Source: an uncultured Verrucomicrobiota bacterium
GTDB taxonomy: Bacteria; Verrucomicrobiota; Verrucomicrobiia; Chthoniobacterales; JACTMZ01
NCBI GenBank assembly: GCA_903953565.1
Contig: CAJBKE010000037.1
Coordinates: 1 to 64,000, forward strand
Direction: 5' to 3'
Length of the DNA stretch: 64,000 nucleotides
The position numbers and the translations under genes were made by a program. The notes under the pieces were generated by a model, which did not search any database, was not told the DNA's origin, and worked only from the letters and a program-made list of their open reading frames with translations. This document shows positions 28,391-38,789 of the stretch, piece by piece (the stretch's first letter is position 1; each line of letters starts with the position of its first letter).

Positions 28391-29785
28391 ATGGCTACCG
28401 CGCGTCCCAAGATCGGCATGGTCAGCCTCGGCTGCGCCAAAAATCTGGTCGACGCCGAGATCATGCTGGGTGGTGCGGCGAAAGATAATTTCGACCTGAC
28501 GCGCGAGCCGGAAGAGGCCGATGTTCTTGTCATCAACACGTGCGGCTTCATCGATCAGGCCAAGGAGGAATCGATCGACACCATCCTCGAAATGCACCAG
28601 CGGCGCCTGGCCTCGCGGCCCGGACAAAAGATCGTGGTCAGCGGATGTCTCGCCCAGCGCTACCACGAGGAACTCAAACGCGAGATTCCCGAGGTGGATG
28701 CCTTCATCGGGCTCGACCAGATTGCCGAGTTTCCGCGCATCGTGCGCGAAGTCCTGGCCCGTCCCGCCACGGAAAATATCCCACTCGATATCGTTTCGCG
28801 GCGTTCCCAATACATTCCCGATTACGACACGCCGCGCTTCCGTCTCACACCGAAGCACAGCGCCTACGTGAAAATCGCCGAGGGCTGCAATCACCCGTGC
28901 AGCTTCTGCGTCATCCCGCAAATGCGCGGACGCCACCGCAGCCGGACGATCGAATCCGTCGTGGCCGAGGCGCGAGATCTCGTCGATCAGGGTGTGAAGG
29001 AACTCAATCTCATCAGCCAGGACACGACCTATTTCGGGATGGATCTCTGGGAGCAAAAAGCCGGACCACGTCAACCGGTCGATTCGTCACGTGGTCCGAC
29101 GCTCTGCCGTTTGTTGGAGGAACTCGACCAGATCGAAGGCGATTTTTGGATCCGGCTGCTCTACACGCATCCCGCCCACTGGAGCGATGAAGTGGTCAAG
29201 ACCATCGCGCAGAGCAAACACGTCGCCCGCTACGTCGACATGCCACTGCAGCATATCCACGAAGAAATGCTGCGACTGATGCGGCGCGAGACGTCGCGGC
29301 AGCATATCGAGGACCTCATCGTCCGCATGCGCGAAGGAATTCCGGGGCTGGCCATCAGAACGACCTTCATCACGGGATTTCCAGGCGAGACCGATGAACA
29401 TTTCGAATCGCTGCTGGAATTCATCGATCGCGTCCGCTTCGAACGCCTCGGGGTTTTCAAATATTCTCAGGAAGAGGGTTCGCGCGCCGCGAAGATGGAC
29501 GGACAAATCCCCGCCTCGGTGAAAAACAAGCGCCACGCCCGCGCCATGAAGCTGCAGCAAAAGATCGCCCGCGAACTGGCCGAGGGGCAAAAGGGCCAAA
29601 CGATCAAAGTCCTCGTCGAGCAACCGCAAGTGGCCCGCAGCGAACACGACGCTCCCGATGTCGATTGCCGCGTGCTGCTGGAGTCCCCTCTCCCTTTCAA
29701 TGAGTTTGCCACGGTCACCGTGACCGGTTCGCAGGTCTACGACTTGGTCGCGAAACCCCTCCCTGTTTGTAGCGGCGGTCGGTGA
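28391..29785 (+). CDS. rimO: Ribosomal protein S12 methylthiotransferase
   Basis: MVSLGCAKNLVDAE..EGCNHPCSFCVIPQMRG. Confidence 0.95.
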   Translation: MATARPKIGMVSLGCAKNLVDAEIMLGGAAKDNFDLTREPEEADVLVINTCGFIDQAKEESIDTILEMHQRRLASRPGQKIVVSGCLAQRYHEELKREIPEVDAFIGLDQIAEFPRIVREVLARPATENIPLDIVSRRSQYIPDYDTPRFRLTPKHSAYVKIAEGCNHPCSFCVIPQMRGRHRSRTIESVVAEARDLVDQGVKELNLISQDTTYFGMDLWEQKAGPRQPVDSSRGPTLCRLLEELDQIEGDFWIRLLYTHPAHWSDEVVKTIAQSKHVARYVDMPLQHIHEEMLRLMRRETSRQHIEDLIVRMREGIPGLAIRTTFITGFPGETDEHFESLLEFIDRVRFERLGVFKYSQEEGSRAAKMDGQIPASVKNKRHARAMKLQQKIARELAEGQKGQTIKVLVEQPQVARSEHDAPDVDCRVLLESPLPFNEFATVTVTGSQVYDLVAKPLPVCSGGR

Positions 29786-29837
29786 CCGTCGGTGCCTTTC
29801 CTCCTTTTGTTCCGGCGGTCGCAGACCGCCGCTACAA
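29767..29837. repeat. Palindrome TTGTAGCGGCGGTC..GACCGCCGCTACAA
   Basis: Perfect 14-bp arms. Confidence 0.9.
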
Positions 29838-29852
29838 CATCAGTCGAATTCG

Positions 29853-31313
29853 CTACGCCTTGTACGATTCCTCGACACGCTGGGCCACGTCGCGGTAGGT
29901 GCAGTCTTTTTTGTAAATCCGCTTCATGCACTCGAGAGACTTGTCATTGCTGCCGCAAAGTCCGTAGACAACCCCAAGATTATAGAGCGTCTCTTTCTTG
30001 GCCGGGCTCATCTCTGGGATCTGTTCCTCCGTCTCGGTCAGAACGTCAATCGCCAAGTCAAACATCTGCAATTCGGTGAAACAGTTTGCGAGAAGAATCA
30101 TCGCATCGATGTGGGCAGAAGGATGGTCACCAGCCCGCTGCAACTCAGGTATGGCCTCTTTGTAACGGCGCGCTTCGACAAGGCACTTTCCCAAGTCCAA
30201 ACGATGCTTCAGGTCGGTGGGATTTCGTTCGACTCGTTGTCTGGCATCGGAGTGAATCCAGTCCACTTTGGCTCTCTCCAAACCGCTAATTTGCTGCTGT
30301 AACTGCTCTGCTGAGGCATCACCCGGTTTCAGGCCATCCAAGGTCGCTCGGAGGCTGGCTATTTCGGACTCGAATTGACGGGCGCGCGATTTCCTCGCGA
30401 GCTCAAGAAGACCCGCATCCGTATGAGCTGCATGTTCGGAAAGATAGTTATACCACTCCCAGGCAGACTGGAATCGACCTTCTTTGAAATAAAGGTCTGC
30501 CAGCTGCCGTATCGGCACCAAATCAGGCGGCTCCCTTTTCAATGCTTCCCTCACTTCCATTTCGACTGCTTCCAGAGTCTCCTTCTTAGGAGCCGTCTCC
30601 CTCTTGGGATTCATCGGCGCATCCATTTCGTCCAGGGCGCGCCGCGCCTCAACCTCTTTCAACTTACGTGTCGCTTCACCATCCTTTGCATCGATTTTAA
30701 GAATCTCCCTGAAAACCGCGGACGCTGCATCGTATTCTTTAATGCGAAGCAGGTAGTCGCCCAATTCATGACGTGGCTGAATGTTCTTTTTATCAAACGG
30801 AACAGTTTCCAAGGCAAACCTCGCAATAGCTTCGTAGGTGCGAAGTTTCTCCTGCAGGTCTTCCAACTGGCGGGAGATTTCCGCTTTCTCAGCCTCATCT
30901 GCTGCAGACAAAGTTTCACTGAGCGACGCCAAGTTCCGACGAGTAGCGGCGGCGGCACCTTCAGCTATCTCATGAAGATCTTTGTTCGAATTCGCACCGG
31001 TTGGGTTATTCGCTAAAACTTTTTCTACTTCGGCGAGAGCTGTTTTGAAATCGCCTGACTCAATCAAACTCTTGACCTTGTTGCGCCCCAGAGAACTTCC
31101 GCTGCCAGGCAGGCTGAGAAATGTCGTTTTTCCAGTCGACCCCAGGATCTGTGCCTGACGTAGATGCTTTCGGGCGGCGAAAAACTCCGGCTCCTCAGCC
31201 ACGAGCGGTCCGAGGAGTGATGTGGCCAAGCCGTATTGCTTCGTCTCGAGTGCGTGCAACGCCTTGAGATAGGTGTTGCGTTGGGCCGGGGTGAGATGCT
31301 TTTCGGTCTTCAA
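29853..31313 (-). CDS. TPR-type protein, paralogue of next
   Basis: Shared N-terminal GPLV..PEF..GSGSSLGRNKV. Confidence 0.8.
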   Translation of the reverse strand: MKTEKHLTPAQRNTYLKALHALETKQYGLATSLLGPLVAEEPEFFAARKHLRQAQILGSTGKTTFLSLPGSGSSLGRNKVKSLIESGDFKTALAEVEKVLANNPTGANSNKDLHEIAEGAAAATRRNLASLSETLSAADEAEKAEISRQLEDLQEKLRTYEAIARFALETVPFDKKNIQPRHELGDYLLRIKEYDAASAVFREILKIDAKDGEATRKLKEVEARRALDEMDAPMNPKRETAPKKETLEAVEMEVREALKREPPDLVPIRQLADLYFKEGRFQSAWEWYNYLSEHAAHTDAGLLELARKSRARQFESEIASLRATLDGLKPGDASAEQLQQQISGLERAKVDWIHSDARQRVERNPTDLKHRLDLGKCLVEARRYKEAIPELQRAGDHPSAHIDAMILLANCFTELQMFDLAIDVLTETEEQIPEMSPAKKETLYNLGVVYGLCGSNDKSLECMKRIYKKDCTYRDVAQRVEESYKA

Positions 31314-31454
31314 GTGGGGGTATATTGGTTCATAGCACCCGGCCTCGAACGAGGCAACTCAACCCGACATCGTTTGCCAGGCGCTTGTTGGAGGCTCCTC
31401 TCCTTATTGGTGACTTCGTGCAGGCTTACGAAGTGATAGCGAAGCCCCTTAATT

Positions 31455-31522
31455 TGTAGCGGCGGGCTATGTCCGTCGGAACCTTTTGTTACTTCACCGG
31501 CGGACATAGTCCGCCGCTACAT
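31455..31522. repeat. Palindrome TGTAGCGGCGG..CCGCCGCTACA, between the two TPR paralogues
   Basis: Inverted repeat. Confidence 0.9.
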
Positions 31523-31531
31523 TTGAAACAG

Positions 31532-33073
31532 TTAGGAGCTGTACGAGCTCTCAACGCGTGCGGCGACGTCGCGGTAGCCGTAATCGACTTCGTAAATCTC
31601 TTTCATGCAATCGAGGGATTTGTCCGCGTTGCCCATGCGTCCGTAGACCAGGCCGAGGTCATAGACGATGTCTTTCTTGATCCCGTCCATGCCGGGGATT
31701 TCCGATGACGCGTCGGTGAGGGTCTTGGCGGCGAGATCGAGCATGTTGAGTTCGGTGTAGCACTTGCCGAGCATGTAGAGGGCCTTGGTGCGCGTGTTCG
31801 GGTTGGAGCGCGCTTTCTGCAACTCGGGGATGCCGTCTTTGTAGTGACCGGCGAGGAAAAGCTGCTGACCCAAATCGAACCGGTATTGCAAATCGGTCGG
31901 GTTACGTTCGACCCGCTTGCGCGCTTCGCCCAACATCTGCTCGGCTTTGCCGCGCTTCAATTCCTCCAACTCGGCCTGGAGGGCGGCCGCAGCCTCGTCG
32001 CCCGGCGCCACGGCGGAGAGTTCCTGTTCTTTGTTCGTGATCAGCTTCGTCTGACGCCGCACCTCGGTATCACTGATTTTGCGCAGCAACCCGGGATCTG
32101 TCTCGTTGGCCAGGGCGGAGAGATAGCGGTAATACTCGAGCGCATTGTCATAGTCATCCCGGTTGAAATAAATGTCCGCGAGTATGCGGGCCGACTCACG
32201 GTCGGGAGATCCGGCCTCATGGGCCTCGTAAACCTTTCGCGCCAGTTCTTCGGCCGACTCTTCTGCTCCGACGACCTTGCCCCCCGATTCCTGCACTTCC
32301 TGGCGTCGCTTCTCGACGTCTTCCTGGAAAGTTTTTCCCTTGCCCCGCATGGAGCGGAGGGCGGCAGCCTGTTTGGCTTTGTCGCGTGCGTCGAGGTCCT
32401 TCGGACCGAGCTTCTCGAAGAACGTCGTGGCGTCGTCGTATTCCTCGATGCGCATCAGATAGTCGCCCAACTCGTGGCGCGCCTTCAAATTCTTCGCATC
32501 GATATCGATGGTCGTCTGCAAAGCGAAGCGGGCGATCGCTTCGAAAGTTTTGGTTTTGTGCTCTGCCGCCTGCACCGTCTGTAACATCCCGGGATCAGCG
32601 GCGGCCGCGCTGTGACTGCGGATAAAATTCAGCTTTTTCCAAAGAGCGCCCTCGAGCTTTTCGTTGCCGCCAAGTTGCTTGTGGATTTCGCCGATGATCT
32701 TGCGACCGGAATCGGCGGCCGCTTCGGCCGCGGTGAAGAGTTCTTTATTTTCGGCCGCGCCGGCCGGATTGGCATCGAGGGCTTTTTCCGCTTCGGCCAG
32801 CGCCGCGGCAAAGTCCCCTGCGTCGATGAGTTTGCCCACCTTGCTGCGGCCAAGGCTCATACCGCTCCCGGAGAGACCGAGAAAACTGGATTTTCCCTTG
32901 GAGCGGGCGATCTGGGCCTCGCGCAGCCGTTTGCGACCTTCGAGAAACTCCGGACGCTTGGTGACCAAGGGTCCGAGCAGCGCGACAACGAGTCCGTAAT
33001 TGCGCAACTCCAGGGCCGCCAGCGCCTTGAGGTAAATATTGCGATCGTCGGGGGGGAGTTCTTTTTCGCTCAT
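31532..33073 (-). CDS. TPR-type protein
   Basis: Paralogue of 29853-31313. Confidence 0.8.
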   Translation of the reverse strand: MSEKELPPDDRNIYLKALAALELRNYGLVVALLGPLVTKRPEFLEGRKRLREAQIARSKGKSSFLGLSGSGMSLGRSKVGKLIDAGDFAAALAEAEKALDANPAGAAENKELFTAAEAAADSGRKIIGEIHKQLGGNEKLEGALWKKLNFIRSHSAAAADPGMLQTVQAAEHKTKTFEAIARFALQTTIDIDAKNLKARHELGDYLMRIEEYDDATTFFEKLGPKDLDARDKAKQAAALRSMRGKGKTFQEDVEKRRQEVQESGGKVVGAEESAEELARKVYEAHEAGSPDRESARILADIYFNRDDYDNALEYYRYLSALANETDPGLLRKISDTEVRRQTKLITNKEQELSAVAPGDEAAAALQAELEELKRGKAEQMLGEARKRVERNPTDLQYRFDLGQQLFLAGHYKDGIPELQKARSNPNTRTKALYMLGKCYTELNMLDLAAKTLTDASSEIPGMDGIKKDIVYDLGLVYGRMGNADKSLDCMKEIYEVDYGYRDVAARVESSYSS

Positions 33074-33123
33074 TGTGTGGGACAGGGGAAGTTACCAGCA
33101 GGCCTCCCGGCGTGCAATCCGCC

Positions 33124-34191
33124 TCAGGAAGCAGCTGTGTCAGGATAGCTCCCGAGAATCCGGGTGAAGGCGCAGACGCCGGACAATTCCCCGAGGGCGG
33201 CGGCCACTTTGGCATCTTCGGCGTGTCCGGCGAAGTCGGCGAAGAAGTAATATTCCCAAGCCTGACGTTTGGACGGACGGCTCTCGATACGGGTCAGGCT
33301 GATGCCCGATTTCTCAAAAGGTGCGAGCGCCTTGGCCAAGGCGCCGGGTTGATCCTTTACTGCGAACATGACCGAAGTTTTATCGCGGCCGGATGGACGT
33401 GCGGGTTGCCGTCCGATGACAAAAAAGCGGGTGACATTGCTGGCCGAGTCCTGGATCGCGCGGGCGAGGATGGGCAGGCCGAATTCCTCGCCAGCCAAAC
33501 CGCCGGCCAGCGCGGCGGTATTTTCCTCCGCAGCAGCCATTTCCGCGGCACGGGCCGTGCTGGAAACTTCGATGCATTCGGCACCCGGCATGTGCTCGGC
33601 CAACCAACGGCGGCACTGGCCGAACGGTTGCGGATGCGAGTAAACCTTGCGCACTTGGTCGAGCGGACCGCGGCCGAGCAGGTTGAGTTCGACCGGGAGG
33701 AAAATCTGGGCACAGATGCGCGCCTCGCTGTCCATGAAACGATCGAGCGTCGCATTGACCGCTCCCTCCTGCGAATTCTCGATCGGGACGACACCATAGT
33801 GGGCGCGTCCGCGTTCCACCGCCTCGAAGACATCGGCTATGGTGCGTTCCGGCAGCAATTCGACCGCGTTGCCGAAATGACGCGCGGCGGCCTGATGACT
33901 GAACGTCGAGCGCGGACCGAGGTAAGCCACCTTGATGGTTTGCTCGAGGGCGCGCATGGAAGAGACGATTTCGCGGTAGATGGCGCGCAGGGAGGATTCG
34001 GGCAAGCGACTGCGGTTCGCGGCCGCCAAGCGGCGCAGGAGCGCTTCTTCGCGTTCCGGCGCGTAATAAGGATCCCCGCTTTTATCTTTGACCTGCCCCA
34101 CCTTCTCGACGAGTTCGGCCCGCTCGCGCAGTAGGTCGAGAATACGGTCATCGATGCCGTCAATCGCCCCGCGCAACTCTTCGAGTGTCAT
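33124..34191 (-). CDS. pheA: Bifunctional chorismate mutase/prephenate dehydratase
   Basis: VAYLGPRSTFSHQAA; ALAKALAPFEKSGISLTRIESRP. Confidence 0.95.
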   Translation of the reverse strand: MTLEELRGAIDGIDDRILDLLRERAELVEKVGQVKDKSGDPYYAPEREEALLRRLAAANRSRLPESSLRAIYREIVSSMRALEQTIKVAYLGPRSTFSHQAAARHFGNAVELLPERTIADVFEAVERGRAHYGVVPIENSQEGAVNATLDRFMDSEARICAQIFLPVELNLLGRGPLDQVRKVYSHPQPFGQCRRWLAEHMPGAECIEVSSTARAAEMAAAEENTAALAGGLAGEEFGLPILARAIQDSASNVTRFFVIGRQPARPSGRDKTSVMFAVKDQPGALAKALAPFEKSGISLTRIESRPSKRQAWEYYFFADFAGHAEDAKVAAALGELSGVCAFTRILGSYPDTAAS

Positions 34192-34874
34192 GGCGCCTCC
34201 TCCGCGGGCACGGGATCACCGGCGGGTTCTTCCGCGCCATTCGCACCGGGTGCGTTTTCGTCGAGCGGCAGAACGGCTTGTTCGTCGGTCTTCGGCGCCA
34301 CCGGCAACTCGACGCGGCGCAGTTCGGCACAGTTGGGCAATTCGTCGAGCGAGCGCAAACCGAAATGCTCGAGGAAAAATTCCGTGGTGCCGTAAAGCAA
34401 AGGACGACCGGGAACATCGGCCCGTCCGGCGATGCGGATGACACCGCGCTCCAACAAGGTCTGCATCACGCCGTCCACATTGACCCCGCGAACAGCCTCG
34501 ATGTCCGCGCGGGTGATCGGCTGGCGGTAGGCGACAATGGCGAGGGTTTCCAGAGCGGACGGACTCAACCGAGCCGGACGGTTCTCGGGGAAAAGCTGGC
34601 GCACCCACGGGGCAGCGTCGGGCGTGGTGGCCACTTTCCAACCCGCTCCGCTTTCGATGAGACGGAACCCGCGCTGCTGCTCCTCGTATTCGCTGGCCAA
34701 GGCCTGTATTCCGGCCATGATCTCGTCCTGTTTGCTTTTGGCCAGGGCCGCGACTTCCAAGTCTTCCGGGGCGGCATCGACCGCGCTCTTCAGATACTTG
34801 ACGCACTCGGCTGCAGTCAGCGGTTTGTCAGAGGCAAAAAGCAGGGCTTCGATAACACGGGCAAGCGGACTCAT
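34188..34874 (-). CDS. scpB: Segregation and condensation protein B
   Basis: ETLAIVAYRQPITRADIEAVRGVNVDGVMQTLLERG. Confidence 0.95.
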   Translation of the reverse strand: MSPLARVIEALLFASDKPLTAAECVKYLKSAVDAAPEDLEVAALAKSKQDEIMAGIQALASEYEEQQRGFRLIESGAGWKVATTPDAAPWVRQLFPENRPARLSPSALETLAIVAYRQPITRADIEAVRGVNVDGVMQTLLERGVIRIAGRADVPGRPLLYGTTEFFLEHFGLRSLDELPNCAELRRVELPVAPKTDEQAVLPLDENAPGANGAEEPAGDPVPAEEAP

Positions 34875-35041
34875 AAAACGGGCGGAGAGGATTTGCCATT
34901 TGCCTCGGGTCATCAACCTCGAAAAATCCCCGCTGACCGGAGAACGTCGGATTTTTCGTTGGTGGACCCGTGATATCTCCGGCCCGATTCCGGCTCAAAT
35001 GACCACTCCAAGGCTGTTATCGGCCCCTTTCGACCTTTGCC

Positions 35042-35107
35042 GGTGGATCGCGCCGTCCCGGCGCGATCTTTGCTTAAGAAATCGCGGTAGGGACATCGCG
35101 ATCCACC
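35042..35107. repeat. 66-bp double-hairpin repeat, copy 3
   Basis: As copy 1. Confidence 0.9.
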
Positions 35108-35134
35108 GAAAGACAGCCTTTGGCAAAGCCTGCT

Positions 35135-35887
35135 TTATTCCGGCACGACCGGGATACCCCTGCGACGGAGCAGAATATCCCCGAACGCCCCGTCCTGCTC
35201 GACCTGGACATGGCGGAGACGGACAAGTTCGAGGAGGGCGAGGAATGTCGCGACGAGTTCGCCGCGGGTGGTCTGTCCGGCGAAAAGTTCCTCGAATTTG
35301 AGGGGTTCACTTTCGGGAAGGATCTTCAGCACGTATTCGATCTTTTCCGAAACAGTGAAGCGGTCGGCTTCGATTTCCCGCTCCGCTCCCTTGCGCTTTT
35401 CGAGGCGCTCGAGCACGCGCTGGAAGGCGGAGATCAGGTCCAAGGCACCCACCTCGCCGGCGAGCAAAGTCGCACCTCCGTCCGGAGGCGGAGCCGAGGG
35501 AGTGCGTCCGAAAAGTTTTGTCCGCAGCTCCTCACGGTCGCGCAGATCGCCCGCGGCTTCCTTGAATTTTTTGTATTCGATGAGCTGGCGGATCAGTTCC
35601 CAGCGCGGATCTTCCTCTTCGCCCTCGTCTTCGACAGGTCCCTGCAGATCGACCGGCAACAGCGTGCGGCTTTTGATGTAGAGAAGATTCGCAGCCATGA
35701 CGATGAACTCGCCGCCGATCTCGACGTCGATGGACTCCATCGCCTCAAGGTATTCGAGGTATTGTTTGGTGATCCGCTCGATCGAAATGTCATAAATATC
35801 CACCTCATCCTTGCGGACAAGGTAGAGAAGGAGATCGAGCGGTCCCTCGAAGACGTCGAGTTTGACCTTGTAAGCCGCGTCGGCCAC
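35135..35887 (-). CDS. scpA: Segregation and condensation protein A
   Basis: VKLDVFEGPLDLLLYLVRKDEVDIYDISI. Confidence 0.95.
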   Translation of the reverse strand: MADAAYKVKLDVFEGPLDLLLYLVRKDEVDIYDISIERITKQYLEYLEAMESIDVEIGGEFIVMAANLLYIKSRTLLPVDLQGPVEDEGEEEDPRWELIRQLIEYKKFKEAAGDLRDREELRTKLFGRTPSAPPPDGGATLLAGEVGALDLISAFQRVLERLEKRKGAEREIEADRFTVSEKIEYVLKILPESEPLKFEELFAGQTTRGELVATFLALLELVRLRHVQVEQDGAFGDILLRRRGIPVVPE

Positions 35888-35896
35888 GGCGCTGGA

Positions 35897-36244
35897 TCAA
35901 AGACCGCGCTTACGGCGCTCGGTCGCTTTTTGCACTTTGTGTTTCTTGCCGGTGACAAGGCGCGTTTTGCGTTTGCGCAACTGGCGGGCCAGCTTGTCCA
36001 TCACCAGATCGATGGCTGTATAGAGATCGGCCTCGCGGTCTTCGGCATGGATGTCGGGGCCCGGCACGGCAATGTGGATCTTGACCACATAGTTGCTCTT
36101 CTTTTTCGCCTCGTCGTGCATCAGGACAACATGGGCCGCGATGATACGGTCGGCTTCGTGGTCGAGGTGGGCCAGTTTGTTCACCACGTAGGAATTGATG
36201 GCCCCGGTGAGCACCAGATGGCGCGGACTCAGATGGATGTGCAT
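35897..36244 (-). CDS. hpf: Ribosome hibernation promoting factor / sigma-54 modulation protein
   Basis: HIHLSPRHLVLTGAINSYVVNKL..DLYTAIDLVMDKLARQL. Confidence 0.9.
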   Translation of the reverse strand: MHIHLSPRHLVLTGAINSYVVNKLAHLDHEADRIIAAHVVLMHDEAKKKSNYVVKIHIAVPGPDIHAEDREADLYTAIDLVMDKLARQLRKRKTRLVTGKKHKVQKATERRKRGL

Positions 36245-36293
36245 ACTCTTCCAATAAACCACCGTCGCTGTCCGCAGCCAACCCAAATAGGAA

Positions 36294-36788
36294 TCACGCG
36301 GGGGGACTTTCCCCCATGAGCAGTCGCGCGGCGGTTGCGAATTTCACACGGTTCTTTTTGCCCTTGATGGATAGCAGGGCGTTGTCGCGGATGGTTTGCG
36401 CGGCGGCTGGATCGCGGTAAGCACGCAACCAGATTTCCATCATGCGCAGGTGCGGGGCGATTTCCCGCGGATGCTCCGCAGCCAGAGCGGCGTAGGCCGC
36501 CAGCGCGCCGGCGTAATCCTCGGCTGCCATGCGGGACTCGGGGATGCTGTACATCGGTTGCGGACGCGCGTGGCGCTCGCCCGGCATGAAGAGATTCGAC
36601 ATGAGATCGCCCGCAAAGCCGGCAATGGGTTTGGCCAGAAGGATGGCGCCCGCGATCAATAGGACGTGGGCGGCCAGCACGAGCGGCATGCCGCCGGCAA
36701 TCCCCTGCTCCTGGCCTTTGGCCGAAAGCCACCACCAAGCCGCGCCGCAAAGCAGCAACCCCGCCACCCGCAGGACAATGCCGATCAT
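36294..36788 (-). CDS. Hypothetical membrane protein
   Basis: Two TM segments. Confidence 0.6.
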   Translation of the reverse strand: MIGIVLRVAGLLLCGAAWWWLSAKGQEQGIAGGMPLVLAAHVLLIAGAILLAKPIAGFAGDLMSNLFMPGERHARPQPMYSIPESRMAAEDYAGALAAYAALAAEHPREIAPHLRMMEIWLRAYRDPAAAQTIRDNALLSIKGKKNRVKFATAARLLMGESPPA

Positions 36789-36873
36789 GAAGGCACCATG
36801 GCACCAAGATTCACCCTTGGGCAAAATATTCCGTTTGCATCCGGGCGGGTCTTTTGATGGCGTGACGCCCCTC

Positions 36874-38091
36874 ATGCGTATCCGTGCTTTCCAAGGTCTT
36901 GTGCCCCGGGCTGATCTCGCGTCCGAACTGGCATCACCCCCCTACGACGTCCTCGATACCGCCGAAGCGCGGCAAATCATCGCGGCCCAACCGCACAGCT
37001 TCCTGCGGGCGGTGCGCGCGGAAGCCACCATGCCGGAGGGTGTCGATCCCTACTCGGGAGAAGTCTACGAGCAGTCGCGAAAAAATTTCGTCCGCATGCA
37101 GGAAGAAGGCGAACTGGTCCGCGAGGCCTCGCCGCAGATTTATCTCTACCGACAGGTCATGGGCGATCATGCGCAGACCGGAATCACCGCCGTCTGCCAT
37201 GCCGACGAATACGCTTCGGGTCTGATCAGGAAGCACGAAAAGACACGGCCGGAAAAAGAAGATGATCGCGTCCGTCTCAACACCGCGCTGTCCGCGCACA
37301 TCGAACCGGTCTTCCTCGCCTTCGAATCAACTCCGCAGATCGACGCGTTGATGAAGGCCGCGGCGGCAAGCGCGCCCCTCTTCGATTTCACCGCGCCGGA
37401 CGGCGTGCAACACACCATGTGGCGCATGCCGGATAGCGCGGCAGTAACCGCGGCTTTCGCTTCCGTTCCCCATTCCTACATTGCCGACGGTCACCACCGT
37501 TCAGCCGGGGCGGCACGTGTGGGACTGGCCAGGCGCGAAGCGAACCCGGGTCACACGGGCGAGGAGGATTACAATTGGTTTCCGGCAGTGCTCTTTCCGC
37601 AGGACCAGCTGAAAATTCTCCCCTACAACCGGCTCGTCACGGATCTGAACGGACTGCATCCCGAAGAATTTCTGGTTCGCGTGAGCCATGTTTGCCGGCT
37701 CCAACCCTCCGCCCCGCCCTCGCCGGCCAAACCGGGGCATGTGTCGATGTATTTGGGCGGAAACTGGCTCGGTCTCGAATTCGATGTTCCGGCCGGTGCT
37801 GACCCGGTCTCGCGCCTCGATGTCAGTCTCTTGCAGGACAATATCCTCGCCCCGATTCTCGGCATCGACGATCCGCGCACGAGCAAGCGCATCGATTTTG
37901 TCGGCGGCATCCGCGGCACGGATCACCTGCGCGCGCAGGTCGATGCGAAACGCGCGGCCGTCGCTTTTTCCATGCACCCCGTCACCATGCGGCAGCTCAT
38001 GGATATCGCGGATGCCGGTCAAATCATGCCGCCGAAAAGCACATGGTTCGAACCGAAGCTCCGCTCCGGGTTGTTCATCCACACATTCTAA
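36874..38091 (+). CDS. DUF1015 family protein
   Basis: MRIRAFQGLVPR..SPPYDVLDTAEAR; YIADGHHRSAGAA. Confidence 0.9.
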   Translation: MRIRAFQGLVPRADLASELASPPYDVLDTAEARQIIAAQPHSFLRAVRAEATMPEGVDPYSGEVYEQSRKNFVRMQEEGELVREASPQIYLYRQVMGDHAQTGITAVCHADEYASGLIRKHEKTRPEKEDDRVRLNTALSAHIEPVFLAFESTPQIDALMKAAAASAPLFDFTAPDGVQHTMWRMPDSAAVTAAFASVPHSYIADGHHRSAGAARVGLARREANPGHTGEEDYNWFPAVLFPQDQLKILPYNRLVTDLNGLHPEEFLVRVSHVCRLQPSAPPSPAKPGHVSMYLGGNWLGLEFDVPAGADPVSRLDVSLLQDNILAPILGIDDPRTSKRIDFVGGIRGTDHLRAQVDAKRAAVAFSMHPVTMRQLMDIADAGQIMPPKSTWFEPKLRSGLFIHTF

Positions 38092-38148
38092 AGGTAGGGC
38101 GGGGCCTCCGGACCTGCCGTGAGTTTGCGTCCTATCTCTCGCGGCGCA

Positions 38149-38718
38149 TCAATTCAACCGTCCGTAGGCGACGATCTTCCCCTTCTTTTTGAAGAGCCCG
38201 AGGAAGCCGCCGTGTCCGCCGTAGGGAACACGCGGCTTCAATTTGTAAATCCCTACCCCGCGCGAGTTTTGCGAGCCGGCCATGAGAAGTTCGCCGCGTT
38301 CGCCTCGCCCGAGGTAGACCATGACATGCGTGACCGGCGGTTTGCGCTGTGGTCTGTAGGTGTGCTCCCAAAAAATAAGATCACCCGCCCGCAATCTCTT
38401 CGCCCACCAATCGGTATCGGGGACTCCTCCGAAAATCCCCCCGACCCGTTTGAGCCGCCCGTGACGCTTCACGAAATTGTATTGCTCGGATGCCGTGCGC
38501 GGCAATTCGACGCCCCGGGTCTGGCGCAGAAGATAACGCGCCGCGTTCGAGCAATCCATGCGCCACGGGGAGCCCTCGCCGGGAGGAGTGAATGACCCCC
38601 CGTAGCCGATACCTTGGGCCTGCAGAGCCTGCGCCTCCGCCATGAGCGCGGGTTCGCTGACAGCCCAAGCCATGGCCGGAAATACGGCCGTCAAGATGAG
38701 CATCGCCCGCCGGACCAT
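38149..38718 (-). CDS. NlpC/P60-like secreted peptidase
   Basis: MDCSNAARYLLRQT..GDLIFWEHTY..THVMVYLG. Confidence 0.75.
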   Translation of the reverse strand: MVRRAMLILTAVFPAMAWAVSEPALMAEAQALQAQGIGYGGSFTPPGEGSPWRMDCSNAARYLLRQTRGVELPRTASEQYNFVKRHGRLKRVGGIFGGVPDTDWWAKRLRAGDLIFWEHTYRPQRKPPVTHVMVYLGRGERGELLMAGSQNSRGVGIYKLKPRVPYGGHGGFLGLFKKKGKIVAYGRLN

Positions 38719-38789
38719 GACGCCACCTTAACGGGACAGGCCGGTTTGTCCAACGGCCTGCGAATGACCTTCGCGCGGATGCCCGAACT

